Source of the DNA: Kumtagia yinganensis
GTDB lineage: Bacteria > Pseudomonadota > Alphaproteobacteria > Rhizobiales > Rhizobiaceae
Assembly (NCBI RefSeq): GCF_040081985.1
Contig: NZ_JBEBMH010000027.1
Span: 20,179-84,178 of the forward strand
Direction of reading: 5' to 3'
Length of the DNA stretch: 64,000 nt
The position numbers and the translations under genes were made by a program. Below are positions 51,628 to 60,412 of this stretch, one piece after another. The notes beneath the pieces are model-generated. The model was not told the origin of the DNA. It made no database searches and saw only the letters and a program-made list of their open reading frames with translations. Position 1 is the stretch's first letter. Each line of letters starts with the position of its first letter.

Positions 51628-53208
51628 ATGAAACGCATGCTTCTTGGACTGCTTCTAGCCACATCGATGCTCACGATGCCGGCTTTCGCCGACACGCCGG
51701 CCAACACGCTGGTGATGGCGAAGGCCATCGACGACATCGTGACCATGGATCCGGCCGAGATCTACGAACTCTCGAATTCCGAGATTGCGGTCAATGTCTA
51801 TGACCGCCTGATGGGCCTCGAGATCGGCGACATGAAGAACCTCGTGCCGAAAATGGCCGAGAGCTATTCGGTCAGCGACGACGGCAAGGTTTTCACCTTC
51901 AAGCTCAAGCCTAACCTGAAATTCCACTCCGGCAACCCGGTGACGGCCGAGGACGTCGCCTTCTCGCTGCAGCGCGTCATCCTGCTCAACCTGACCCCCG
52001 CCTACCTTTTCCAGGCGCTCGGCTGGAACGCCGAAAACGTCAAGGACATGGTCAAGGCGGTCGACGAGCATACGGTGCAGTTCACAGTCTCCGAGAAGTA
52101 TGCGCCGACCTACATCCTCAACCTGATGAGCACCGTGACCTCCTCGGTCGTCGACAAGAAGGAAGCGATGGCGCATGAGAAGGACGGTGATCTCGGGCAC
52201 GACTGGCTGAAGACCAATTCGGCCGGCTCCGGCGCCTACAAGATGCGCTCCTGGAAAGCCAACGAGTCCGTCATCCTGGAAGCCAACCCGGATTTCCGCC
52301 TTGGTCCCCCGAAGCTGGAACGTGTGATCGTCCGGCATGTGCCGGAAGGCTCCACCCAACGCCTGCTGATCGAGAAGGGCGACATCGACATCGCCCGCAA
52401 CCTCACGCCCGACCAGATCAAGGGCATCGGAGGCAATCCGGACCTCGTCGTCGAGCAGTTTCCAAAGGCGACGGTCTATTATCTCGGCCTCAGCCAGAAG
52501 ATCGAGCCGCTGAAGAACCTCAAGGTGCAGGAAGCCCTTCGCTGGCTAATCGACTACCAGGGCATGGCCGACTCCTTCCTGAAGGGCCAGTTCATCGTGC
52601 ACCAGGCATTCTGGCCGGCAGGCTTCTATGCCTCGCTTGAGGACAATCCCTACAAGTTCGATCCCGCCAAGGCCAAGGCGCTGCTTGCCGAGGCGGGTTA
52701 CCCCAACGGCTTCGAAATCCAGCTCGACACCGGCAACACACAGCCTTTCACCGGCATCGCCCAGTCGATCCAGTCTACCTTCGCGGAGGGCGGCGTGAAG
52801 GTGACGATCAACGCCGCCGAGGTGAAGCAGGTGCTGACAAAGTACCGCGCCCGCCAGCACGACATGATCTATATGTACTGGGGGCCGGACTATCTCGATC
52901 CGAACTCCAACGCCGACAGTTTTGCCAACAATCCGGACAACAGCGACAATTCGGCGTCCAAACCGCTGGCCTGGCGCAACAGTTGGGACATCCCGGAGAT
53001 CAGCGCCGAAACGAAGGCGGCACTTCAGGAAGCCGACGTCGAGAAGCGCAAGCAGATGTATCTGGACCTCCAGACCAAGCTTCAGAAATCCGGCCCCTTC
53101 ATCAACATGTTCCAGGAGAGCGAGCAGACGGTTCTGCGCAAGAACGTGAAAGGATTTTTTTCGGGGCCGAATGCCGATCTGATATTCCTCTACGACGTGA
53201 CCAAGTAG
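51628..53208 (+). CDS. Solute-binding protein family 5 (Dpp/Opp-type)
   Basis: A 526-residue periplasmic binding protein. Signal peptide MKRMLLGLLLATSMLTMPAF, then TLVMAKAIDDIVTMDPAEIY and the SBP_bac_5 core (FKLKPNLKFHSGNPVTAEDV, PNPDFRLG-like EANPDFRLGPPKLERV). The ATG 51628 has GGGAG eight bases upstream; an earlier ATG at 51613 is unlikely. Captures an oligopeptide or related amide for the DppBC-DF importer. Confidence 0.93.
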   Translation: MKRMLLGLLLATSMLTMPAFADTPANTLVMAKAIDDIVTMDPAEIYELSNSEIAVNVYDRLMGLEIGDMKNLVPKMAESYSVSDDGKVFTFKLKPNLKFHSGNPVTAEDVAFSLQRVILLNLTPAYLFQALGWNAENVKDMVKAVDEHTVQFTVSEKYAPTYILNLMSTVTSSVVDKKEAMAHEKDGDLGHDWLKTNSAGSGAYKMRSWKANESVILEANPDFRLGPPKLERVIVRHVPEGSTQRLLIEKGDIDIARNLTPDQIKGIGGNPDLVVEQFPKATVYYLGLSQKIEPLKNLKVQEALRWLIDYQGMADSFLKGQFIVHQAFWPAGFYASLEDNPYKFDPAKAKALLAEAGYPNGFEIQLDTGNTQPFTGIAQSIQSTFAEGGVKVTINAAEVKQVLTKYRARQHDMIYMYWGPDYLDPNSNADSFANNPDNSDNSASKPLAWRNSWDIPEISAETKAALQEADVEKRKQMYLDLQTKLQKSGPFINMFQESEQTVLRKNVKGFFSGPNADLIFLYDVTK

Positions 53209-53226
53209 CGGAAGACCGCACCCCTG

Positions 53227-54297
53227 ATGGCCGGTGAAACGACAGCGACGGGACGCGCGGCTGCCGCCTGGCAGCCGCGCGGCGCCGAGATCGCCTATGA
53301 GGTCTTCCGCTTCCTCGGCATCCTGATCCTCACGCTCATCGGCCTCATCTTCATCACCTTCCTGATCGGACGGGTGGTGCCGATCGATCCGGTCCTCGCC
53401 GTCCTCGGTGACCGCGCCCCGCCCGAGGCCTATGAGCGGGTACGGCAGGAACTCGGCGTCGACCTGCCGGTCTACCAGCAGTTCTGGATCTACCTGATGA
53501 AGGTGATACGCGGCGATTTCGGCACGTCGGCGATGACCTCGCAGCCGGTCCTATACGACCTCGGACAGTTTTTTCCTGCCACACTCGAACTCGCCACCGC
53601 CGCGACGCTGATCGGCGTTGTCATCGGCATTCCGCTCGGCGTCGTCGCCGCCACCAACCAGGGCCGCTGGATCGACCACGTGACCCGCGTCATCGGCCTC
53701 GTCGGCTATTCAATCCCGATCTTCTGGATGGGCCTTGTGGGGCTCCTGGTCCTCTATTCGTGGCTCGACCTGGTCGCCGGTCCCGGACGCTTGGACATCG
53801 CCTATGACGGGCTGGTCGAGCCGATAACCGGGCTTATCACCGTCGACAGCGCCATCTCCGGCGATTGGGACGTGTTCTTCAACGCGCTGTCCCATCTCAT
53901 CCTGCCCGCAAGCCTGCTCGGCTATCTCACGCTCGCCTATGTCTCGCGCATGACCCGCAGCTTCATGCTCGCACAGTTGAACCAGGAGTACATCCTGACC
54001 GCACGCGCCAAGGGCATGACGGAACGCCGCGTCGTCTGGCGCCATGCGCTCGGCAACATTGTCGTTCCGCTGATCGCCGTCGTGGCGCTGAGTTATGCTT
54101 CCCTGCTGGAAGGAGCCGTGCTGACGGAGACGGTGTTCGCCTGGCCGGGCCTCGGCCTCTACATCACCCGCTCGCTGTTCAACGCCGACATGAATGCCGT
54201 ACTCGGCGGCACCATGCTGATCGGTGCGATCTTCGTTTGCCTCAACGTCTTCTGCGACATGCTCTACCGACTGCTCGATCCGAGGGCGCGGGCATGA
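53227..54297 (+). CDS. Dpp/Opp-type ABC permease, DppB-like
   Basis: A 356-residue permease with an N-terminal helix followed by the conserved VDLPVYQQFWIYLMKVIRGD, six helices in all, and the EAA-type loop LTARAKGMTERRVVWRHALG. Overlaps the DppC-like gene by 4 bp. Confidence 0.94.
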   Translation: MAGETTATGRAAAAWQPRGAEIAYEVFRFLGILILTLIGLIFITFLIGRVVPIDPVLAVLGDRAPPEAYERVRQELGVDLPVYQQFWIYLMKVIRGDFGTSAMTSQPVLYDLGQFFPATLELATAATLIGVVIGIPLGVVAATNQGRWIDHVTRVIGLVGYSIPIFWMGLVGLLVLYSWLDLVAGPGRLDIAYDGLVEPITGLITVDSAISGDWDVFFNALSHLILPASLLGYLTLAYVSRMTRSFMLAQLNQEYILTARAKGMTERRVVWRHALGNIVVPLIAVVALSYASLLEGAVLTETVFAWPGLGLYITRSLFNADMNAVLGGTMLIGAIFVCLNVFCDMLYRLLDPRARA

Positions 54298-55187
54298 CGG
54301 CGCGCGACTGGCTACTCACCGATACGCCCGGTTCGCGCCGCCAGGCCTCGTTCGGCCACTGGTACCGCAACTGGCTGGCGTTCCGCGGCAATCCGCTGGC
54401 CATGGTGGGTTTCGCGATCGTGCTTGCGCTGATCCTTATCGCAGTGCTTGCGCCGGTGCTGCCGCTGCAATCGCCGACCTTGCAGTCGCTGTCGACACGG
54501 CTTCAGCCGCCTGGCGCCGGGCACTGGTTCGGCACGGACGAACTCGGCCGCGACATCCTCTCGCGCGTCGCCTGGGGCGCTCGCATCACGCTCACCATCG
54601 TCATCATGGTCGTGGTAATCGTCGTGCCCATCGGCCTCTTGATCGGCACCATCTCCGGCTACATCGGCGGCGCGGTCGATGTGGTGCTGATGCGCGTCAC
54701 CGACATCTTTCTCGCATTCCCGCGGCTGATCCTGGCGCTGGCCTTCGTCGCGGCGATCAAGCCGGGGCTGGAAAGCGCCATCATCGCCATCGCGCTGACG
54801 TCCTGGCCACCCTACGCCCGCATTGCCCGCGCCGAGACGATCACCGTGCGCAACGCCGATTTCGTCAAGGCAGCGCGCCTGCAAGGCGCTTCCCCCTTCC
54901 GCATCATCTGGCACTATGTCGTGCCGCTCTGCACTGCCTCGGTGATCGTGCGCATGACGCTCGACATGGCGGGCATCATCCTGACCGCCGCCGGTCTCGG
55001 CTTCCTCGGCCTCGGCGCGCAGCCGCCGACGCCGGAATGGGGCGCCATGATCTCCACCGGCCGCGACTACCTGCTCGACCAGTGGTGGGTGGCGACGATC
55101 CCCGGCATCGCCATATTCGTCGTCAGCCTCGGCTTCAACCTGCTCGGCGACGGCCTGCGCGACGTGCTGGACCCGAAACGCTCATGA
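54294..55187 (+). CDS. Dpp/Opp-type ABC permease, DppC-like
   Basis: A 297-residue permease with an N-terminal cytoplasmic segment, GTDELGRDILSRVAWGARIT, the coupling motif AARLQGASPFRIIWHYVVP and LGAQPPTPEWGAMIS at the end. Pairs with DppB-like; overlaps the following ATPase gene by 4 bp. Confidence 0.94.
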   Translation: MTARDWLLTDTPGSRRQASFGHWYRNWLAFRGNPLAMVGFAIVLALILIAVLAPVLPLQSPTLQSLSTRLQPPGAGHWFGTDELGRDILSRVAWGARITLTIVIMVVVIVVPIGLLIGTISGYIGGAVDVVLMRVTDIFLAFPRLILALAFVAAIKPGLESAIIAIALTSWPPYARIARAETITVRNADFVKAARLQGASPFRIIWHYVVPLCTASVIVRMTLDMAGIILTAAGLGFLGLGAQPPTPEWGAMISTGRDYLLDQWWVATIPGIAIFVVSLGFNLLGDGLRDVLDPKRS

Positions 55188-56020
55188 GCGCGCCGATCCT
55201 CGACGTCGAGAATTTGCGAGTCACCTTCCCGACCTATCAGGGTTTTGTGGACGTGGTGCGTGGCGTCAGTTTTTCGCTGGGCCGCGAACGGCTGGGCATC
55301 GTCGGCGAATCGGGTTCCGGCAAATCGCTGACCGGCCGCTCGATCATGCGGCTGGTGCCGTCGCCCGGCCGGGTCAGCGCCGACCGGCTTTCCTTCGTGG
55401 GCATGGACCTGCTCAAGGTGCCCGAAAAAGAGATGCCGAAGATCCGCGGCAAGCGCATCTCCATGGTGCTTCAGGATCCCAAATTTTCGCTCAATCCGGT
55501 GATGACGGTCGGCCAGCAGATCGAGGAGGCGTTTCGGCTGCATGTCGCCAGGGATCGCGCGCTTGCCCGCGCGAAAAGTATCGAGGCGCTGAAAGCGGTC
55601 AAAATCCGCGACCCGGAGGCCGTCTATCACCTTTATCCGCACCAGCTTTCCGGCGGCATGGGCCAGCGCGTGATGATCGCGATGATGCTCATTCCAGAGC
55701 CGCAACTGCTGATCGCCGACGAGCCGACCTCGGCGCTTGACGTGACCGTGCAGCTCCAGGTTCTGGCAATTCTGGACGACCTGGTTCGCGAGCGCGGCAT
55801 GAGCCTGATCCTGATCAGCCACGACCTCGGCATGGTCTCGGCCTTCTGCGACCGTGTGATGATCATGTATGCCGGCAAGGTGGTCGAAACCGTCAAGGCG
55901 AGCGAACTGCATCAGGTCCAGCATCCCTACGCAAAGGGCCTGCTCGCTTCCTCGCCGCGCCTCGGCGACGACCGGCCGGAACTGCCCGTCCTGCAACGCG
56001 ATGCGAGCTGGGCAAGATGA
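55184..56020 (+). CDS. Dpp/Opp-type ABC ATPase, DppD-like
   Basis: A 278-residue ATPase with Walker A GESGSGKSLTGRSI, signature LSGGMGQRVMIAMML, Walker B LLIADEPTSALDVTVQ, His-loop LISHDLGMVSAFCDRV and the start of the oligopeptide C-terminal motif HPYAKGLLASSP. Shorter than many DppD proteins, since the rest of the C-terminal domain is missing. Confidence 0.93.
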   Translation: MSAPILDVENLRVTFPTYQGFVDVVRGVSFSLGRERLGIVGESGSGKSLTGRSIMRLVPSPGRVSADRLSFVGMDLLKVPEKEMPKIRGKRISMVLQDPKFSLNPVMTVGQQIEEAFRLHVARDRALARAKSIEALKAVKIRDPEAVYHLYPHQLSGGMGQRVMIAMMLIPEPQLLIADEPTSALDVTVQLQVLAILDDLVRERGMSLILISHDLGMVSAFCDRVMIMYAGKVVETVKASELHQVQHPYAKGLLASSPRLGDDRPELPVLQRDASWAR

Positions 56021-56805
56021 CCGCGCCGATGATCGAGATCGACGGACTAGGCATCAGCTTCGGCAAGGGCGCGCGGCGGCTCAACGCAGTCCGCGATGTG
56101 TCGCTATCCATCGCCGAAGGCGAGGCGTTCGGGCTGGTTGGCGAGTCCGGATCAGGCAAGTCGACCGTGTTGAACGCAGTCGCCGGCCTTATCGGCGACT
56201 ATTCCGGAACGATCCGCATTGGTGGAGCCGTTGTCTCGCTTTCGCGCAGCCATGCGCAGCGACGGCTGATCCAGATGGTTTTCCAGGACCCCTACGGCTC
56301 GCTCCACCCGCGCCATACCGTCGATAAGATACTGTCGGAGCCGGCCCGCATCCACGGGCTGACCAACGTGGAGAAACGTGTCGAGCGCGCGCTGGCCGAT
56401 GTCGGGTTGAAACCCGAACATCGCTTCCGCTTCCCGCACCAGCTCTCCGGCGGCCAGCGCCAGCGCGTGGCGATCGCCCGCGCCATTGTCCTGGAGCCCC
56501 GCGTTCTTCTCCTCGACGAGCCGACCTCCGCGCTGGACGTCTCGGTGCAGGCGGAAGTGCTCAACCTGCTCCGTCGCCTGCGGCGCGAGCGCGGCTTCAC
56601 CACCATCATGGTCAGCCACAATCTGGCGGTGGTTTCCTACATGTGCGGTCGTCTGGCGGTGATGAATCGCGGCCGCATTCTGGAGACGCTGGCCAGCGCC
56701 GACCTTGCCGCCGGACGGTTCGACCATGCCTATACGCGGCAACTGTTCCGGGCCAGTTCCGGCTACGACCGGGAGCTGCTGCAAGATCTCTGGGAAGAGG
56801 CCTGA
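56017..56805 (+). CDS. Dpp/Opp-type ABC ATPase, DppF-like
   Basis: A 262-residue ATPase with Walker A GESGSGKSTVLNAVAG, signature LSGGQRQRVAIARA, Walker B VLLLDEPTSALDVSVQ and His-loop VSHNLAVVSYMCGR. Last gene of the M81 operon. It is short relative to DppF relatives, lacking a long C-terminal zinc region. Confidence 0.92.
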   Translation: MTAPMIEIDGLGISFGKGARRLNAVRDVSLSIAEGEAFGLVGESGSGKSTVLNAVAGLIGDYSGTIRIGGAVVSLSRSHAQRRLIQMVFQDPYGSLHPRHTVDKILSEPARIHGLTNVEKRVERALADVGLKPEHRFRFPHQLSGGQRQRVAIARAIVLEPRVLLLDEPTSALDVSVQAEVLNLLRRLRRERGFTTIMVSHNLAVVSYMCGRLAVMNRGRILETLASADLAAGRFDHAYTRQLFRASSGYDRELLQDLWEEA

Positions 56806-56915
56806 AATCCACGGTCTTCTCGGAGGCAACCGGCCAAGTCTCGAGAGAGTCAGCGCTGGCGCTCGATTTTGATATCTTGGTTGCCCGCCTCTTAACCCGA
56901 TATTTAACGGTTGCG

Positions 56916-56957
56916 GAACACAACTGGAACAGATAGTGTTTTGTTCTGGTTTTGTTT
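56916..56957 (+). promoter_or_regulatory. Two LexA (SOS) boxes upstream of lexA
   Basis: GAAC-ACAACTG-GAAC at 56916-56930 is a perfect alphaproteobacterial GAAC-N7-GAAC box; GTTC-TGGTTTT-GTTT at 56943-56957 is a second GTTC-N7-GTTC-like box with one mismatch. Both lie 26-67 bp before the lexA ATG, so lexA should be autoregulated. Confidence 0.8.
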
Positions 56958-56982
56958 TGGTGCGATTCTTGACGGGGCCGAG

Positions 56983-57699
56983 ATGCTGACACGCAAGCAA
57001 CACGAACTCCTGCTATTCATTCATGAGAGACTGAAGGAGTCCGGCATTCCGCCGTCCTTCGACGAGATGAAGGAAGCCCTTGATCTGGCGTCGAAATCCG
57101 GCATCCACCGGCTGATTACGGCGCTGGAGGAACGCGGTTTCATTCGCCGGCTGCCGAACCGGGCGCGGGCGCTGGAAGTGCTTCGCCTGCCCGATTCGAT
57201 TGCTCCCGGCCTCAACTCGGCAAAGAAATTTTCGCCGAGCGTCATCGAAGGCAGTCTCGGCAAGCGTCCGGCCGAACCTTCGCGTGCGCCAGTCGCGAGC
57301 AATGACGAGGCAGGTTCGGGAATTGCGATACCGGTCATGGGCCGGATCGCGGCGGGCGTGCCGATCGATGCTATCCAGCACCGGACGCATTCCATATCGG
57401 TGCCGCCCGAAATGTTGTCCGCAGGCGATCATTACGCGCTGGAGGTCAGGGGCGACTCGATGATCGAGGCCGGCATTCTTGACGGCGACACGGTGATCAT
57501 CCGCAATGCCAACACGGCCACACCCGGAGAGATCGTCGTCGCGCTGGTTGACGACCAGGAGGCGACGCTGAAGCGTTTTCGCCGAAAAGGCGCCTCCATC
57601 GCGCTCGAAGCCGCCAATCCCGCCTACGAGACGCGCATTTACGGTCCGGACCGGGTCCGTGTGCAAGGCAAGCTTGTCGGCTTGATCCGTCGCTACTGA
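56983..57699 (+). CDS. lexA: LexA repressor
   Basis: SOS repressor of 238 residues. The winged-helix DNA-binding domain is in the first 65 residues (SFDEMKEALDLASKSGIHRL, ITALEERGFIRRLPNRARAL), then a linker, then the S24 self-cleavage domain: cleavage site in GRIAAGVPIDA (Ala-Gly), catalytic Ser in VRGDSMIEAGI and Lys in EATLKRFRRKG. It ends in a 7-bp tail-to-tail overlap with comEC. Usually a close neighbour of moeA; here separated by 26 kb. Confidence 0.97.
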   Translation: MLTRKQHELLLFIHERLKESGIPPSFDEMKEALDLASKSGIHRLITALEERGFIRRLPNRARALEVLRLPDSIAPGLNSAKKFSPSVIEGSLGKRPAEPSRAPVASNDEAGSGIAIPVMGRIAAGVPIDAIQHRTHSISVPPEMLSAGDHYALEVRGDSMIEAGILDGDTVIIRNANTATPGEIVVALVDDQEATLKRFRRKGASIALEAANPAYETRIYGPDRVRVQGKLVGLIRRY

Positions 57700-60254
57700 T
57701 TTTCCGGGGGCGCCGGGACCGCCGGCTTGCGCTGGTAGGGCGGCAGTCCCCGAGACTCGCGCGAGAATGCGCGGTTGCCATGCCAAGGACGATCCGGCGT
57801 TGCGATGGCGAAATGCACCTCGGCGGTGCCATCGCTGCCCGAAGGCAGATACACCGCGGCGCTGCCATTCCGAGCAAGCGCGCGCTTCGTGACCACCGCG
57901 ACGGCTGGGTTGGCGCATTTGAGCGGAATGGTCGCATCGTCGAGAATTATGACGCCGGCAAAGGAACAGGCGATCCGTGCCTCCTCGGGATCGGTTGTAT
58001 GGATGATCGCGGCGCCGGATGGATGCCAGCCGACGCAGGTTATGTCATCGCAGAGGAAGGCGCTGGATGAATCATCCGTCGGTTGCTGGCCGGGTGAAGA
58101 ATTCATGAACTCACCCTCATTGTGGACTTCAGTAGAGGCCACCTTCTGTACAGAAGGAAGTCCATCGGATGCGCCGCGGGTGCGGTTGAGTCCATGGTTG
58201 GTGCCTTCTTTGCTTCCGACACCTGCGACGATGCTTTCAGCGGACGCCATCGGCGGATTCAGGCCGAAATCATTCGCCGGCTTATGAATTCCGTCCGCCT
58301 GGAGCGTTCGTTTCCAGTTCTCGGCCGTGAAGACATTCGGCCGAGGCCGATTCACCGCCATCAGGCCCTCGCCGGTCAGAAATCCGACCAGCCGGCCGTC
58401 CTCGGATACCAACACGTCGGGGGTGCGCGTCGCGCCCAACATCAACAATCCGGCGAGCGCGAAAGGCAGTGCGAAAAGCCTCAGCCACGTCGTCGTCACG
58501 GTCGCCACGATCAGGGCGATGGTCAGAAGAACCACGGATTTTCCCGATATCAGCCCCACCGCATCGACCGGTGAGCGAGCGGAAAACCATCTCGCGACTT
58601 CGATCATCGCCGTGATCCCCTTGCCCATCACGTCGAGGAACGGCCCGTCGAGGCCAAACGGCATAGCGACCGCCGCGAGCACGGCAAAGGGCACGACAAC
58701 CAGGGATACGATCGGCATGGCCGCGAGGTTCGCCACTAGGCTGAGCGGTGCGATGCGCTGGAAGTGATAGGCGCCGAAGGCTGCCGTCGCCAGGCCGGCG
58801 ACCAGGGAAGTCAGCAGGAGCCCTACGACAACAGCGCCGCCATGCCGCACGGCAAGCGAAACCAGGCCGCGCCGGGGCTGAAACGATCCGGTGCCGCCGC
58901 GCCGTCCCGTCCAGAACGCATAGGCTCCGACAAGCGCTGCCGTTGCCGCGAAGGACATCTGGAAGCTCGGCCCGATAACTTCGTGCGGGGTGACCGCCAG
59001 TACGATGATGGCTGAAATGGCGAGGTTGCGCATGGTCAGCGCGGCGCGGTCGAAAACCAGTGCTATCAGCATGACGGCAAGCATCAGGAAACTGCGCTGC
59101 GCCGCCACCTCACCGCCGGAGATTGCGAGGTAGGCGGCAATGGCGAGAAGGCCGGCGAGCGCGGCATATTTCCTGACCGGACGGCGGGACGAGATTCCGG
59201 GAAAAAGCGCGAATCCCGCCCGCAGCGCGCCGATCACCACGCCGGCGACCAGTGCCATATGCAGGCCGGAGATCGAGATGATGTGATAGAGGCCGGTACG
59301 GCGCAGAGCCTCGCTGACGTCGTTCGGGATGCCTGCACGCACTCCCACGACGAGCGCCGCGGCGATCTCGCCCTCGGCGCCGCCGACGCGGTGCCGGATG
59401 CGTTCGGCGATGTCGTTGCGGATATTTTCGACGATTGCGCCAATCCGACCGGTGAGTCCGGGATCGGATTGCCCGATCACTTCCGGTCCCTTCATGAAAT
59501 AGCCGCTCGCGCCGATGCCGTCGAAATAGCTTTCGAAGGAAAAATCATAGCTGTCGGGACGCACCGGCCCGGAAGGCGGCCGCAGCCGGACGAGCCCCTC
59601 GACGATGGAGCCCGCCTCGACATCCAACGGCGCCGTGCGCGCCGTCGCGCGGACGCGATCGGGTGCGTAGCGAAGTTTCGGCCGTTCCGTGTCAATCACG
59701 TCCAAGGTCAGCCGCGCGCGACCGTTCGACAACGGCTCTATACTGATGACGCGCCCGGTGACGCGCGTCGAGATGTCACCGCCGAGCATCTTGGTGCTCA
59801 TGCGCCACGTTTCGCCCTTGGCCAGCAGGATGCCACAGAAAGCCAGCATGGCAGCCAGGGCCGCCAGTTGCGCCATGCGTCCGCGCGGCAGAAATGCCGC
59901 CGCGGCCATGGTGACCATCAGGCCTGTCGAAATCAAAGGGAAACCGGGTTCGAAAGGCAGACCGAAATACAGGAAGGCGCCGGCCGCGAGAAAGACTGGC
60001 ACAAACAGGAACAGCGTGCCACGCTCGCTTTCCAGCGCGGCCGCGTTTTGCAAGGCGACCGCCGCCCGCTCCGCTATCATGGGCACGGGTGGCAACGGCT
60101 TGATCGCCCGCGACCATTGTTCCTGCCATGTCCAGCGCTGGGGAACGACGACAAGCTCACGGGAACTCACAGCGACAGAGCGAGGCGCGGTCTCCATGTC
60201 CATCTTCTGGAACAGGAACCGTTCGTTCAGCCCGCCTGCGGAAAGCTCCGACAT
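57693..60254 (-). CDS. comEC: ComEC/Rec2-family DNA-uptake channel protein
   Basis: An 853-residue membrane protein with a DUF4131-type N-terminal region (WSRAIKPLPPVPM onwards), an OB-like GRVISIEPLSNGRARLTLDV domain and a 10-or-more-helix Competence domain with the ISGLHMALVAGVV motif (HxMALV-type). The C-terminal MBL-like domain ends at AVVTKRALARNGSAAVYL and lacks the HxHxD motif. A polar stretch of some 70 residues (about 660-730, HKPANDFGLNPPMASAESIV) interrupts it. Start uncertain among 60254, 60263 and 60203. Confidence 0.87.
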   Translation of the reverse strand: MSELSAGGLNERFLFQKMDMETAPRSVAVSSRELVVVPQRWTWQEQWSRAIKPLPPVPMIAERAAVALQNAAALESERGTLFLFVPVFLAAGAFLYFGLPFEPGFPLISTGLMVTMAAAAFLPRGRMAQLAALAAMLAFCGILLAKGETWRMSTKMLGGDISTRVTGRVISIEPLSNGRARLTLDVIDTERPKLRYAPDRVRATARTAPLDVEAGSIVEGLVRLRPPSGPVRPDSYDFSFESYFDGIGASGYFMKGPEVIGQSDPGLTGRIGAIVENIRNDIAERIRHRVGGAEGEIAAALVVGVRAGIPNDVSEALRRTGLYHIISISGLHMALVAGVVIGALRAGFALFPGISSRRPVRKYAALAGLLAIAAYLAISGGEVAAQRSFLMLAVMLIALVFDRAALTMRNLAISAIIVLAVTPHEVIGPSFQMSFAATAALVGAYAFWTGRRGGTGSFQPRRGLVSLAVRHGGAVVVGLLLTSLVAGLATAAFGAYHFQRIAPLSLVANLAAMPIVSLVVVPFAVLAAVAMPFGLDGPFLDVMGKGITAMIEVARWFSARSPVDAVGLISGKSVVLLTIALIVATVTTTWLRLFALPFALAGLLMLGATRTPDVLVSEDGRLVGFLTGEGLMAVNRPRPNVFTAENWKRTLQADGIHKPANDFGLNPPMASAESIVAGVGSKEGTNHGLNRTRGASDGLPSVQKVASTEVHNEGEFMNSSPGQQPTDDSSSAFLCDDITCVGWHPSGAAIIHTTDPEEARIACSFAGVIILDDATIPLKCANPAVAVVTKRALARNGSAAVYLPSGSDGTAEVHFAIATPDRPWHGNRAFSRESRGLPPYQRKPAVPAPPENQ

Positions 60255-60412
60255 GGCCTTCACTCGACTGGCGCCAAAGTTTTATGGCGCATCGTGCAAG
60301 GCCACGACTGCGTGCTTGCACCCCCGACCTTCTATGCTACATGAACGCCAACCTTTTTCCATGCACCGTCAGCGCCATTGCGCGGGGCGGTCTTCTTCCT
60401 TTGGAAATCTCT

